Assembly: GCF_000379525.1 (NCBI RefSeq)
Contig: NZ_KB902397.1
Location: forward strand, 44,346 to 108,345
Length of the DNA: 64,000 bases
Reading direction: 5' to 3'
DNA from: Lamprocystis purpurea DSM 4197
Lineage (GTDB): Bacteria; Pseudomonadota; Gammaproteobacteria; Chromatiales; Chromatiaceae
Part shown: positions 16,982 to 25,509 of the stretch, piece after piece
How the letters are laid out: each line of letters starts with the position of its first letter
How positions within the stretch are numbered: the stretch's first letter is position 1
Translations under genes and position numbers: made by a program
The notes under the pieces: generated by a model
The model's database searches: none
What the model was told of the DNA's origin: nothing
Seen by the model: the letters and a program-made list of their open reading frames with translations, nothing else

Positions 16982-18703
16982 ATGATCAAACGACTCTCCA
17001 ACACCCCCTGGCACCGCCCATTCTGTGCAGCCACCGCGCTCTGTTGCGCGGCACTGTCGCTGCCGGCGCATGGCATGGTCGGGAACCAGTACGAATTCCT
17101 GTTCAGCGTCAAACCAGGCCAGACCGTCGGCCAGACCTATCTGCTGAACCATGACAGCGCCGGGATCCCGCTCGACCTCGACCAAAACCTGGTCAGTGTC
17201 GATGCCGCGCTCATGAAGCGCATTGCCGACACCCTGCCGGAGCAGAAGGATATCCGCACCCAATCGCAGAACCTGATCGCCGATGACGACTCGGCAGTCG
17301 TGCAGTTGATCAAGCCGGCGGACGTCTGGCTGACCTTCCTGCACGAGGGTGCCGCCGCAAAGAACGTGTTCGGCTATTTCACCTACCCGGAGGGACAGCC
17401 ACCCCAGAGCGCGGCCGCGATCGATCACATCATCATCCTGCCCAACGCCTCGTACTCAACCGCCGGCGGCAGCAAGCTGGGCATGAAAACCGGCCACCGC
17501 ATCTATCTGGGACAGTTCCCGGCCGCCACCCGCATCGGATTCTTCGTCGTCGCCAATGGTTGGCACAGCACCTTGGGAGTCAATTCGGATACCCAACGCT
17601 ATCCCGTGTTCTACAGCCTGAGCACGCTGAACCCGGAGGACACCGCGGAGCTTCGCAAGCATATGGTGCTGCTCAAGGACTCCTGGGGACAACGGCTGGT
17701 GTTGGGCATGGAAGACCTGCGGCGCAGCGGCGGAGACCATGACTTCAACGATGTCATGTTCGCGGTCGAGTCCAACCCGATCGACGCGATCAAGACTGAA
17801 GAAATCATCGAGTTGAATTATGTCCAGGGCAGCGATCTGGACAAAGACGGCATTCCGGACACCCTGGACGACTATCCGGAAGACCCACTGCTGACCACCC
17901 GCGTGACCTACCCCAACGACAAAGGCCGCGCCCAGTTGGCGTTCGAGGACCTGTGGCCGCTGGAGGGTGACTACGACTTGAACGATCTGGTGCTGGCCTA
18001 CACCCTGGATGAGGGGCGAAACGCGGCGGGCGAGATCCGGGAGATCGAGGGGCACTTCCAGATCAAGGCGCGCGGCTCGGCCTATTCACAGGGGTTCGGG
18101 ATCAACTTCCCCCAACTGAAGCCGGACACGCTCGAATCGGCCAGCGTTTGGGTCGATAACCAACCCGGTGTGCCGCTGGTCAGCGAGCCCGGTCAGACGA
18201 CTTTGACCCTGATCCTGACCGAAGACACGAAAAAGATCGCCGGCAAGAATGCGACCACCCGCACCTGCTACACGACCAAGTTCAACGCCGATCGCAACTG
18301 TGCGGCCGACCTGGGGCCGACGATCCACTTCAAGGCGCGCTTCAAGCAGGCACTGACCCGTCAGGAACTCGGCTCAGCACCCTACAACCCCTTCATCTAC
18401 ATCGTCGGCGACCGGCTGCGTGAGACGCATCTGCCTAACCATCCGCCGACGGCGAAACACAAGAGCTGGCTCTTTGGCTGGAGCAACGAGGGCAGCGACC
18501 CCAAGGCCGGGCGTTACTACAAGACCAAGGACCGCGGCCTGCCCTGGGCGGTCAATCTGCCGGATGAATGGCAACAACCTTTGGAAAAGCAGCAGGTCCA
18601 TTTCTGCTATCCTGGCTTTGTGGATTGGGTCAACACCAGTGGCGCCAAGGCGCTCGACTGGTACAAGACCCCGGTGGCGGACTGCGTCTTCCCGACCAAA
18701 TGA
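16982..18703 (+). CDS. LruC domain-containing exported protein, copy 2
   Basis: Also 573 residues and collinear with copy 1 from signal peptide to C-terminus, with long stretches identical (for example YDLNDLVLAYTLDEGRNAAG, PYNPFIYIVGDRLRETHLPN, KTKDRGLPWAVNLPDEW). Differences concentrate in the DUF4114 region (about residues 90-230), suggesting diversification of one face. The start lies nine bases after the previous stop, so the two are one transcript. It keeps the calcium-type loop (DLDKDGIPDTLDDYPEDP) and the cysteines. A strong terminator follows at 18749. A recent tandem duplication or gene conversion is inferred from the uneven similarity. Role unknown; surface exposure is likely. Confidence 0.9.
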   Translation: MIKRLSNTPWHRPFCAATALCCAALSLPAHGMVGNQYEFLFSVKPGQTVGQTYLLNHDSAGIPLDLDQNLVSVDAALMKRIADTLPEQKDIRTQSQNLIADDDSAVVQLIKPADVWLTFLHEGAAAKNVFGYFTYPEGQPPQSAAAIDHIIILPNASYSTAGGSKLGMKTGHRIYLGQFPAATRIGFFVVANGWHSTLGVNSDTQRYPVFYSLSTLNPEDTAELRKHMVLLKDSWGQRLVLGMEDLRRSGGDHDFNDVMFAVESNPIDAIKTEEIIELNYVQGSDLDKDGIPDTLDDYPEDPLLTTRVTYPNDKGRAQLAFEDLWPLEGDYDLNDLVLAYTLDEGRNAAGEIREIEGHFQIKARGSAYSQGFGINFPQLKPDTLESASVWVDNQPGVPLVSEPGQTTLTLILTEDTKKIAGKNATTRTCYTTKFNADRNCAADLGPTIHFKARFKQALTRQELGSAPYNPFIYIVGDRLRETHLPNHPPTAKHKSWLFGWSNEGSDPKAGRYYKTKDRGLPWAVNLPDEWQQPLEKQQVHFCYPGFVDWVNTSGAKALDWYKTPVADCVFPTK

Positions 18704-18748
18704 CCGCCCCGCGATCCATCTGAACTCTGAACGCTCGAAAAGAGCTTT

Positions 18749-18779
18749 AGGGCCGGCGCAAGCTGGCCCTGTTTTTTTT
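18749..18779 (+). terminator. Rho-independent terminator after the LruC genes
   Basis: Stem AGGGCCgGC / GCtGGCCCT with a short loop (18749-18770) followed by G and eight T residues (18772-18779). It is the clearest intrinsic terminator in the window and closes the LruC cassette. Confidence 0.9.
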
Positions 18780-18845
18780 CACTGATCGATCTTGGTAGTA
18801 TTCCCCGCCCGTCATCGAATCCAACATCACTGGAGCACTGTAGAG

Positions 18846-19580
18846 ATGAGAATCCGCCCCCTGATCGGCGTTGCACTCCTGGCCGTCCCTTTTGGCATCC
18901 TGTCGGCCGCCGACGCCCTGAACCTCTCGGATGAGACCGCACGCATCAATTACAGCCTGGGCTATCAGATCGGCAGCGACTTCAAGCGCCAGGGCGTCGA
19001 GATGAGCACGCAGGCGATCGTCAAGGGCATCGAGGACGCCAACTCCGGCGCCGAACCCTTGATGCCGGCCCAGGACATGCGCACGACACTGATGGAGCTC
19101 AAACGCAAGATCGTCGCTGAACAGCAGGCAAAGGCCGCTGAACAGGAACAGAAGATGATCGAAGCGGGCAAGAAATTCATGGAGGAGAACGCCAAGCAGC
19201 CCGGCGTGGTCACGACCGCCAGCGGGCTCCAGTATCAGATCGTTGAAGCAGGCAAGGGCAAGACCCCGAGCCCAACCGATCAGGTGAGCGTGAACTACCG
19301 CGGAACCCTGGTCGACGGCAAGGAGTTCGACAGCTCTTATTCGCGCGGAGAGCCAACCTCCTTCCAGTTGAACGAGGTCGTCGAGGGCTGGACCGAGGGG
19401 CTGCAACTCATCAAAGAGGGCGGCAAGATCAAGCTCTTCGTCCCGCCGACGCTGGCCTACGGCGAACGCGGCCCCATGGCGAATCAGACCCTGATCTTCG
19501 ACGTGGAATTGCTGTCGGTCGGGGCGGCGCCGGCGCCCGAGGAAGCACCCGCAGCGGCAGCGCCCGAAGAAGGCAAGTAA
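18846..19580 (+). CDS. FKBP-type peptidyl-prolyl cis-trans isomerase, exported (FkpA/FklB/Mip type)
   Basis: A 244-residue prolyl isomerase that acts as a folding helper in the envelope. Signal peptide: MRIRPLIGVALLAVPFGILSAADA. N-terminal dimerisation domain about residues 25-125 (LSDETARINYSLGYQIGSDF, then a charged helix QQAKAAEQEQKMIEAGKKF), then the FKBP domain with VSVNYRGTLVDGKEFDSSY, VVEGWTEGLQL and LAYGERG...LIFDVELL. A low-complexity Ala/Glu/Pro tail ends the protein. ATG 18846 is chosen since the upstream in-frame start at 18792 would put residues in front of the signal peptide. It is monocistronic, between two terminator-like hairpins. Confidence 0.93.
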   Translation: MRIRPLIGVALLAVPFGILSAADALNLSDETARINYSLGYQIGSDFKRQGVEMSTQAIVKGIEDANSGAEPLMPAQDMRTTLMELKRKIVAEQQAKAAEQEQKMIEAGKKFMEENAKQPGVVTTASGLQYQIVEAGKGKTPSPTDQVSVNYRGTLVDGKEFDSSYSRGEPTSFQLNEVVEGWTEGLQLIKEGGKIKLFVPPTLAYGERGPMANQTLIFDVELLSVGAAPAPEEAPAAAAPEEGK

Positions 19581-19605
19581 CTTCGGCGTCCAACACGCTA
19601 ACCGG

Positions 19606-19636
19606 ATGGAGGGGCGGGTTTCAAACCCGCCCCTAC
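19606..19636. terminator. GC-rich hairpin between convergent fkp-like and ompA-like genes
   Basis: GAGGGGCGGGTTT and AAACCCGCCCCT form a near-perfect 12-base stem separated by one C. It sits between two convergent genes and could stop transcription from both sides, although no T-run follows. It may also be one of the dispersed palindromic repeats. Confidence 0.5.
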
Positions 19637-19681
19637 CGTGTTCGGCCTTAGCGATTTCACCAACTTCAGTGGCGACGCGGT

Positions 19682-20359
19682 CTAGCCCTCGGTGATGGGC
19701 ACGATGGTGATATCGACCCGACGATTCAGGCGGCGGCCGGCTTCCGTCTCGTTGCCGGCGATCGGCCGGAGCTTGCCGTAGCCCGATGAGGAGATGCGCG
19801 CCGGGACCACGCCCTGGCCTTCCAGATAGCGATCCACCGACCCGGCACGGCGCTCGGATAACAACTGGTTGTGCTCGATAGACCCCGTATTGTCCGTGTG
19901 GCCCGCGACCACCAGTTCCGTCTTGCCGTACTTGTTCACGATCGCCGCGATCCGGTCCATGGTGCTGTAGAAGGCGGGCTGAATCTGATCGGAATCCACC
20001 TCGAAGGCGGTCTCGCCGGTCATCCCCACCAACAACTCATCGTTGGGCAGTTTTTCGACGCGGATGGCGCCGGAGGCGATCTCGGCAGCCAGCGCTTTCT
20101 GGAAGTCCTTGCGCTGCTGCTCCATATAAGCCCCAGCCATACCGCCGAGCAAAGCCCCACCGACCGCCCCGATCAGGGCGCCGCGACCGGCATTGGCACC
20201 CTGCGAACCGATGATGGCGCCCAGCGCGGCACCGGTGGCGGTGCCAATGGCCGCCCCGGTTCCGGTTTCAGTCATCCCGGAGCCGTCCGCGGCACAACCG
20301 GTGATGAGCACACTGACGGTCGCCGCGGTGGCGACTCCTTTGGCAAAACGCTGTTTCAT
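19682..20359 (-). CDS. OmpA-family outer-membrane lipoprotein with glycine zipper (YiaD-like)
   Basis: A 225-residue lipoprotein. The signal ends in the lipobox VLITGC (Cys about 22), next comes a Gly/Ala-rich zipper (GAAIGTATGAALGAIIGSQ region, residues about 33-75), and then an OmpA C-terminal peptidoglycan-binding domain at about 110-222 with VVAGHTDNTGS, LSERRAGSV, SSGYGKLRPIAGN and LNRRVDI. This layout matches YiaD-type proteins, which tether the outer membrane to peptidoglycan. ATG 20359 has GGAG upstream; the frame remains open further into a MITE copy, but that part is spurious. Single gene; convergent with the FKBP gene. Confidence 0.93.
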   Translation of the reverse strand: MKQRFAKGVATAATVSVLITGCAADGSGMTETGTGAAIGTATGAALGAIIGSQGANAGRGALIGAVGGALLGGMAGAYMEQQRKDFQKALAAEIASGAIRVEKLPNDELLVGMTGETAFEVDSDQIQPAFYSTMDRIAAIVNKYGKTELVVAGHTDNTGSIEHNQLLSERRAGSVDRYLEGQGVVPARISSSGYGKLRPIAGNETEAGRRLNRRVDITIVPITEG

Positions 20360-20500
20360 CGCGTACGACTCCAAGACCCTGAGGACGGTTGACCGGACTG
20401 GCGCGCCGACCATCGGCCGCGTCGGCGGACCGCCCAGCGCGCGCTGTGGGCGCGATGATAGCAGAGCGCGCCCCCGGCGTCGGGCCGGCCGGCGTCCGCG

Positions 20501-20706
20501 CAGCAATTCCAAATTTGGGTGGCCGCCGCCAACAGCGTGTCGGCAGCGAGGCCGATGGTGGATGCGCTGCGCTTATCCACCCTACGAAACCGGCTCCGTT
20601 GTAGGGTGGATAAGGCGCGCCGCTCGGTGTCGGGGACCCGGCACGGCGGTCGCGCGCGCCGCATCCACCAGAGGTCGCGTGGTGCCGCCCAAATTTGGAA
20701 TTGCTG
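20501..20706 (+). mobile_element. MITE-like element, copy 2 (complete)
   Basis: 206 bp with terminal inverted repeats CAGCAATTCCAAATTTGGG and CCCAAATTTGGAATTGCTG. It is flanked by the 9-bp direct repeat GCGTCCGCG at 20492-20500 and 20707-20715. Internally it holds a hairpin with TATCCACCCTAC / GTAGGGTGGATA arms and a wider pair GGTGGATGCG / CGCATCCACC. No transposase. Confidence 0.95.
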
Positions 20707-20719
20707 GCGTCCGCGGGTG

Positions 20720-20745
20720 TGATCGAAAATTACCCAAGAATAACA
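20720..20745 (+). promoter_or_regulatory. Weak candidate ECF-type promoter upstream of the DUF1295 operon
   Basis: TGATCG (20720) and TAAC (20741) separated by about 16 bases lie before the lipid-related operon. The spacing and TGATC recall promoters read by RpoE/ChrR-type sigma factors, whose known targets include similar lipid genes. The match is by eye and weak. Confidence 0.2.
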
Positions 20746-20818
20746 CTGGGTCTTGTTTCTCAAAGATTGGACATTAGTTGGACATTCAGCAGAACGAATC
20801 ATCGATTCAGGAGTCACC

Positions 20819-20998
20819 ATGTTCAACCACCGATCGAGTCGGGACCCCCAACCCGCCAGCGGTAGCACCCGGCGCGACCCGGCACGCGGCAAAGAACCGG
20901 CGCCATGGCTGCTGATCCCGCGCCGGCCCGCGGCGAACCGCGGTCGCGGCGGCGCGTCGAGCAGCTCACCCCTGCGGCAGGAGCCCGACGATGTTTGA
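20819..20998 (+). CDS. Small hypothetical protein leading the DUF1295 operon
   Basis: A 59-residue Arg/Pro/Ser-rich frame (MFNHRSSRDPQPASGS...) with a good ribosome-binding site, CAGGAGTCACC, right before its ATG. Its last codons overlap the start of the DUF1295 gene by eight bases. No hydrophobic segment or known motif is visible. It may be a real leader protein that couples translation to the next gene, or merely a translated leader. Composition is low-complexity, so support rests on the start signal and overlap alone. Confidence 0.4.
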   Translation: MFNHRSSRDPQPASGSTRRDPARGKEPAPWLLIPRRPAANRGRGGASSSSPLRQEPDDV

Positions 20999-21797
20999 TC
21001 TGGGCATCTACGGGACGGGGCTGGCCGTTGCGCTTGCCCTGGCCCTGGCCGGCTGGCTGGCGAGTATTCCGCTGAAGAACGCGAGCATCGCCGACAGCCT
21101 GTGGCCGGCATTTTTCATCCTGCTGGGGCTGACCTACGTGCTGGGCGCGCCCGCCGCCGGCGACCGCGCCTGGCTGGTGTTCGTGCTGGTCGCCCTGTGG
21201 GGGCTGCGACTCGGCGCCTTCATCACCCGGCGCAACTGGGGCGAACCGGAAGACCGCCGTTATCGCGCGATGCGTGCGGGCAATGATCCCGGCTTCTGGT
21301 GGAAGAGCCTCTATATCGTGTTTGGACTCCAAGGCCTGCTGGCCTGGGTGATCTCGCTGCCGCTGTTGGCCGCCGCCCTGGGTCAGACACCGCTCGGCGT
21401 CCTGGACGCTCTGGCGCTGCTCCTGTGGCTCTGCGGCTTCTTCTTCGAGAGTGTCGGCGACCAACAGTTGGCCCGCTTCAAAGCCCGACCGGAGAACGCC
21501 GGCAAGGTCATGGATCAGGGGCTGTGGCGCTACACCCGGCACCCGAATTATTTCGGCGAGGCGTGTATCTGGTGGGCCTTCTACCTGTTTGCCCTGGCCG
21601 CGGGTGGCTGGTGGTCGGTCATTGCACCCGTGCTCATGACCTGGCTGCTGTTACGCGTCTCAGGCGTCACCCTGCTCGAACAGGATATCGGCGAACGTCG
21701 ACCCGCGTACCGGGACTACATCGCCAAGACCAACGCATTCATTCCCGGCCCGCCGCGACGGCCGACACTGCACAACCAGACCGGAGACCTCAAATGA
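20991..21797 (+). CDS. DUF1295 / steroid 5-alpha-reductase-like membrane protein
   Basis: A 268-residue integral membrane protein with about six helices. The C-terminal signature of the ICMT/5-alpha-reductase superfamily is clear: GLWRYTRHPNYFGEACIWW (about 176-194) and LLEQDIGERRPAYRDYIAKTNAFIPGPPR near the end. The superfamily contains NADPH-dependent lipid or steroid double-bond reductases and isoprenylcysteine methyltransferases; the exact substrate of DUF1295 proteins is unknown. The ribosome-binding site CAGGAG precedes the ATG. It overlaps the DUF6134-like gene by four bases (ATGA), with a lipocalin next, so the group probably modifies or moves membrane lipid. Confidence 0.9.
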   Translation: MFDLGIYGTGLAVALALALAGWLASIPLKNASIADSLWPAFFILLGLTYVLGAPAAGDRAWLVFVLVALWGLRLGAFITRRNWGEPEDRRYRAMRAGNDPGFWWKSLYIVFGLQGLLAWVISLPLLAAALGQTPLGVLDALALLLWLCGFFFESVGDQQLARFKARPENAGKVMDQGLWRYTRHPNYFGEACIWWAFYLFALAAGGWWSVIAPVLMTWLLLRVSGVTLLEQDIGERRPAYRDYIAKTNAFIPGPPRRPTLHNQTGDLK

Positions 21798-22471
21798 CTC
21801 AACACCTTGATCAGCAAACAGTACGCCCAGGTCGTGCGGGCCGCGTCGCGGCCCTGCTGGGCCTGACCCTAACCGCCGCCCTGACCGGTCCGGCTGCCGC
21901 CGTCACCGATTCCATGCGCTTTCGCGTCTACCTGGACAAGGAGCCGATCGGCGAGCACAGCTTCCAGGTCTCCCCCGACACGGACGGCAAGCAGGTGGTG
22001 AGCCGCGCCAATTTCGACGTGAAAGTGCTGGTGTTCAACGCCTACCGCTATCGTCACGAAAGCCGCGAGGCCTGGCGGGACGGCTGCCTGGAGCAGATTC
22101 GCTCCACCACGGACGACAACGGCAAGGCGTTCAAAGTCGAGGGTGAACAGGAGACGAACGGCCTGGCGCTGCGCGTCAACGGCGACAGCAAGCGCCTGCC
22201 GCAATGCGTCTCCACCTTCGCCTACTGGAACCGCGATTTCCTCAAGCAGCCACGGCTGCTGAACCCGCAGACCGGCGAACTGGTGAACGTCCGGGTCGAA
22301 TCGCTTGGCACTGAAGAGCGGATGATGCAAGGCCGTAAGGTCGCGGCCGAGCGCTACCGACTGCGTGCCGAAAAGCTCGACATCAGCCTGTGGTACACCC
22401 CGGACGGTCGCTGGATCGCACTCGAGAGTGACACCGGCAAGGGCCGCACCATCCGGTATGAACGTATCTAG
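21794..22471 (+). CDS. Exported DUF6134-like protein
   Basis: A 225-residue protein with a signal peptide (RVAALLGLTLTAALTGPAAA, cleavage before VTDSMRF) and a beta-rich mature domain: FRVYLDKEPIGEHSFQV, VLVFNAYRYRHESREAW, CLEQIRSTTDDNGK, and at the end YRLRAEKLDISLWYTPDGRWIALES. The pattern agrees with the DUF6134 family, similar in design to periplasmic lipid-binding or DUF3108-like beta-barrels. The start overlaps the DUF1295 stop as ATGA. Two cysteines (DGCLEQ, PQCVST) could pair. The role is inferred from company: a periplasmic partner of the DUF1295 enzyme and the downstream lipocalin. Confidence 0.8.
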   Translation: MTQHLDQQTVRPGRAGRVAALLGLTLTAALTGPAAAVTDSMRFRVYLDKEPIGEHSFQVSPDTDGKQVVSRANFDVKVLVFNAYRYRHESREAWRDGCLEQIRSTTDDNGKAFKVEGEQETNGLALRVNGDSKRLPQCVSTFAYWNRDFLKQPRLLNPQTGELVNVRVESLGTEERMMQGRKVAAERYRLRAEKLDISLWYTPDGRWIALESDTGKGRTIRYERI

Positions 22472-22492
22472 CACAAGGAGCCACCGACACTT

Positions 22493-23020
22493 ATGAAACT
22501 GACCACCCGCCTGATCGCCCTGACCCTGCTGTTACTGACCGCCGGCGTCGGCGCCGAGGAAAAACCGATGGAGACTGTCCCCCAAGTCGATCTGCCCCGC
22601 TTCATGGGCGATTGGTATGTGATTGCCAACATTCCGACCTTCATCGAGAAAGGTGCCCATAACGCGGTTGAGTCCTACGCGCTCAACCCGGACGGCACCA
22701 TCGCCACCACCTTCCGCTTCCACAAGGGCGCCTTCGACGGGCCGGAGAAGGTCTACCACCCGACCGGTTTCGTGGTGCCGAACACCGGCAACGCCCTGTG
22801 GGGAATGCAGTTCATCTGGCCCTTCAAGGCCGAGTACATGGTGATCCGGCTGGACCCCGAGTACAGCATCACCGTCATCGGCCGCACCGCGCGTGACTAT
22901 GTCTGGGTCATGGCCCGCCAGCCGGAAATCCCGGAAGCCAAGCTCACCGAGATCATGGCGTTCCTCAAAGGGGTCGGCTACGACACCGCGCTGGTTCAGC
23001 GGGTGCCGCAGCGCTGGTAA
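22493..23020 (+). CDS. Lipocalin family protein (Blc-like), exported
   Basis: A 175-residue lipocalin. Signal peptide MKLTTRLIALTLLLLTAGVGA; no lipobox cysteine, so unlike E. coli Blc it should be a soluble periplasmic protein. The lipocalin first motif is clear at DLPRFMGDWYVIANIP, followed by the barrel strands (VESYALNPDGTIATTFRF, GPEKVYHPTGFVV) and the third motif region YVWVMARQPEIPE. Blc-type proteins bind lysophospholipids or fatty acids. It sits 21 bases after the DUF6134-like gene with AAGGAG upstream of its ATG and ends the four-gene operon. Confidence 0.93.
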   Translation: MKLTTRLIALTLLLLTAGVGAEEKPMETVPQVDLPRFMGDWYVIANIPTFIEKGAHNAVESYALNPDGTIATTFRFHKGAFDGPEKVYHPTGFVVPNTGNALWGMQFIWPFKAEYMVIRLDPEYSITVIGRTARDYVWVMARQPEIPEAKLTEIMAFLKGVGYDTALVQRVPQRW

Positions 23021-23398
23021 CCCTGGGTCGGACTTCAAGCCCGACCGGGCACCTGAGCCTTGGTCATCCTTGGCCTCCGACACTGGAGGTCGAGGCTTCA
23101 GGTGTTTGCCGGGAAATGATCTACCGACATGTAGGGGCGACTTTAGTCGCCCCTTCCTGGGGATCTTGCCGCATCCGCACAACAGACAGGAGGTCGAGCG
23201 TTCAGCCGAACGCGCCGCCACCCGCTAAAGCGTCGACCTCCAGTCGCGTGGCCCCGGTTACCGGAGTCGGAAATCGCCTAAGCGATTTTCGATAGTTTGG
23301 ACACCGGTAAGTGCAGGTGCGACTGAAGTCGCACCGACATCCGAGACGATGGTGTCGTCTTGCGGCCGGAACGACGATCAAGACCCGCCTCCCGAACA
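23021..23398. repeat. Intergenic region packed with palindromic repeats
   Basis: GGAGGTCGAGGCTT near 23089 and GCGTCGACCTCC near 23228 face each other as a loose inverted pair. AGGGGCGACTTTAGTCGCCCCT (23131-23152 region) is a hairpin after the lipocalin gene. AATCGCCTAAGCGATT (about 23274) is another short palindrome. The REP-like unit at 23295-23338 (GGTGCGACTGAAGTCGCACC core) recurs inverted at 27376. No gene is visible. Confidence 0.6.
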
Positions 23399-23604
23399 CA
23401 GCAGTTCCAAATTTGGGTGGCCACCCCCAACATCGTGCAGGCCGCGAGGCTGATGGTGGATGCGCTGCGCTTATCCACCCTACAAAACCTGCAATTTTGT
23501 AGGGTGGATAAGGCGCGCCGCACGCTGTTCGGGACTCGGCACGTCGGTCGTGCGCGCCGCATCCACCAGGGGTCGCGCGAGGTCGCCCAAATTTGGAATT
23601 GCTG
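23399..23604 (+). mobile_element. MITE-like element, copy 3 (complete)
   Basis: 206 bp, ends CAGCAGTTCCAAATTTGGG and CCCAAATTTGGAATTGCTG (one mismatch between ends). It is flanked by the 9-bp direct repeat TCCCGAACA at 23390-23398 and 23605-23613. The interior is more diverged from copies 2 and 4 (CTGCAATTTTGTAGGGTGG in the hairpin loop), so this is probably an older or different sub-lineage. Confidence 0.95.
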
Positions 23605-23703
23605 TCCCGAACAAAGCGCCCTTGCACATGACCCATCGCATTGCGGTGTGCGCACCTGGCTCGGTATCCTGCCGCTACCCCGAGTTTTCAGTTTACCGAC
23701 CCC

Positions 23704-25509
23704 ATGACCCCTACCGCCTGGCTCAAGGCCCAGACTCCGCTGGCTGGACGCGCACTCCCCGTCGCCATCGTGCTCCAGGGCCTCAATGGCGCACTCCTTA
23801 TCGCCCAGGCCTGGCTGTTGGCCCTGATCCTGAACGCCGTGACCTTCGCTCACGCCGGGCTCGCCGAGGTGCGCCCCTGGCTGTGGCAACTGCTGGCCTT
23901 GTTCGCCGCCCGCGCCCTCACCGCCTGGGGAGCGGAACGTTTCGCCGTCCGCGGCAGCGCCCGCATCAAGGTCGCGCTGCGCGACCGGGTCTATCGCCGT
24001 CTGCAAGCCCGCGGGCCCGCCTATCTGGCCGGAGAACGCAGCGGCGCCTTGGTCGAGACCCTGACCAAAGGGGTCGACGATCTGGACGCCTATTACGCGC
24101 GCTTCCTGCCGGCCCGCGCCCTGGCCATGACCCTGCCCTTCGCCATCCTGCTGCTGGTCTGGCCGCTCGACTGGGTATCCGGCCTGGTGTTGCTGGTCAC
24201 GGCGCCCCTGATCCCGCTCTTCATGACTCTGATCGGACGCAATGCCGAACGACTGAACCAGCGTCAATGGAAGGAACTGGCGCGCATGGGCGCGCGCTTC
24301 CTGGACAGCATCCAGGGGCTCACGACACTCAAGCTGTTCGGCGCGAGCCGGCGCCAGGGCACTGAACTCGCGGCCGTCTCCGAGGCCTATCGGGTGGGCA
24401 CCATGCGGGTGCTGCGCGTGGCCTTCCTGTCCTCGGCGGTGCTGGAGTTCTTCGCCACCATCAGCATCGCGGTGGTCGCCGTGCTGATCGGTTTTCGGCT
24501 CTACGGCTTCGAGGTGCCGCTGCCGGCCTGGATCAGCCTGCCGCGAATCGATTTCCAGACCGGCTTCTTCGTCCTGCTCCTGGCACCCGAGTTCTTCCTG
24601 CCGCTGCGCAGCCTGGGCACCCACTACCACGGGCGGATGGAGGCGACGGCCGCCGCCGAGCGGCTGATCGAGGTCCTGGGCCCGGAGCCTCAAACAGCGT
24701 CGACCGACGCGACGGCCGCGCCCGCCGGCCCCCGGACCGCGCCCGGCCCGGTCACCCTCCGCTTCACGGACGTCCATTTCAGCTACAGCGAAGGGCGTGA
24801 GGCACTGTGCGGTCTGAGCCTTGAGATCCAACCCGGCGAGCGCCTGGCCCTGGTCGGCACCAGCGGTGCCGGCAAGACCACCCTGGTGCAGTTGCTGCTG
24901 GGCTTCCTGACTCCGACCGCCGGCACCCTGACCGTCAACGGCCGCGACCTGCGCACCCTGGACCTGGACGACTGGCACCGGCACCTCGCCTGGGTGCCGC
25001 AGCAGCCCCGGCTCTTCCAGGGAACCATCGGCGCCAATATCCGGCTCGGCATCCCACCGGATGATTCCCGCACCCACCCGGACGCCGTGCGCACCGCCGC
25101 CCTGCTCGCCCGCGCCGCGGGTTTCATCGAGTCCCTGCCGGCCGGCTATGAGACGCCGGTCGGCGAACGCGGCGCCGGACTCTCCGGCGGCCAAATCCAG
25201 CGCATCGCGCTGGCCCGCGCCTTCCTGCGCGATGCCCCCCTGGTGATCCTGGACGAGGCCACCGCCAACCTGGACCCCGAGAGCGAACGGCTGGTCCAGG
25301 AAGGCATCGATGAACTGGCGCGCGGACGCACCCTGATTGCCATCGCCCATCGGCTGGATACGGTGCGCAAGGCCGACCGCATCCTGGTCCTGGATCAGGG
25401 TCGGATGGTGGAGTCCGGAGACCACACAACCCTGCTGGCGCAGGACGGCGCCTATCGGCGCCTGCTGCACGCCTATGCCGGCCAGGGTCGGCTCGGGGGT
25501 GCCGCATGA
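23704..25509 (+). CDS. cydD: Heterodimeric thiol ABC exporter, subunit CydD
   Basis: One half of the CydDC inner-membrane ABC exporter, which sends glutathione and cysteine to the periplasm and is needed for cytochrome bd assembly. The 601-residue product has an N-terminal six-helix membrane domain (to about 320), with the exporter region ERLNQRQWKELARMG, and a C-terminal ATPase: Walker A GTSGAGKTT (about 385), signature LSGGQ (about 493), Walker B LVILDEATANLD (about 513) and the switch HRLDT. ATG 23704 is chosen as the N-terminus fits the family. It overlaps cydC by four bases. The bd oxidase genes cydAB are not in the window. An insert rich in Ala/Pro/Thr links the two domains. Confidence 0.95.
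   Translation: MTPTAWLKAQTPLAGRALPVAIVLQGLNGALLIAQAWLLALILNAVTFAHAGLAEVRPWLWQLLALFAARALTAWGAERFAVRGSARIKVALRDRVYRRLQARGPAYLAGERSGALVETLTKGVDDLDAYYARFLPARALAMTLPFAILLLVWPLDWVSGLVLLVTAPLIPLFMTLIGRNAERLNQRQWKELARMGARFLDSIQGLTTLKLFGASRRQGTELAAVSEAYRVGTMRVLRVAFLSSAVLEFFATISIAVVAVLIGFRLYGFEVPLPAWISLPRIDFQTGFFVLLLAPEFFLPLRSLGTHYHGRMEATAAAERLIEVLGPEPQTASTDATAAPAGPRTAPGPVTLRFTDVHFSYSEGREALCGLSLEIQPGERLALVGTSGAGKTTLVQLLLGFLTPTAGTLTVNGRDLRTLDLDDWHRHLAWVPQQPRLFQGTIGANIRLGIPPDDSRTHPDAVRTAALLARAAGFIESLPAGYETPVGERGAGLSGGQIQRIALARAFLRDAPLVILDEATANLDPESERLVQEGIDELARGRTLIAIAHRLDTVRKADRILVLDQGRMVESGDHTTLLAQDGAYRRLLHAYAGQGRLGGAA

Noticed and set aside
20360..20512. Longer N-terminus for the OmpA-type lipoprotein
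   Set aside because: The extra residues come from flanking DNA and the MITE edge, and would hide the signal peptide and lipobox.
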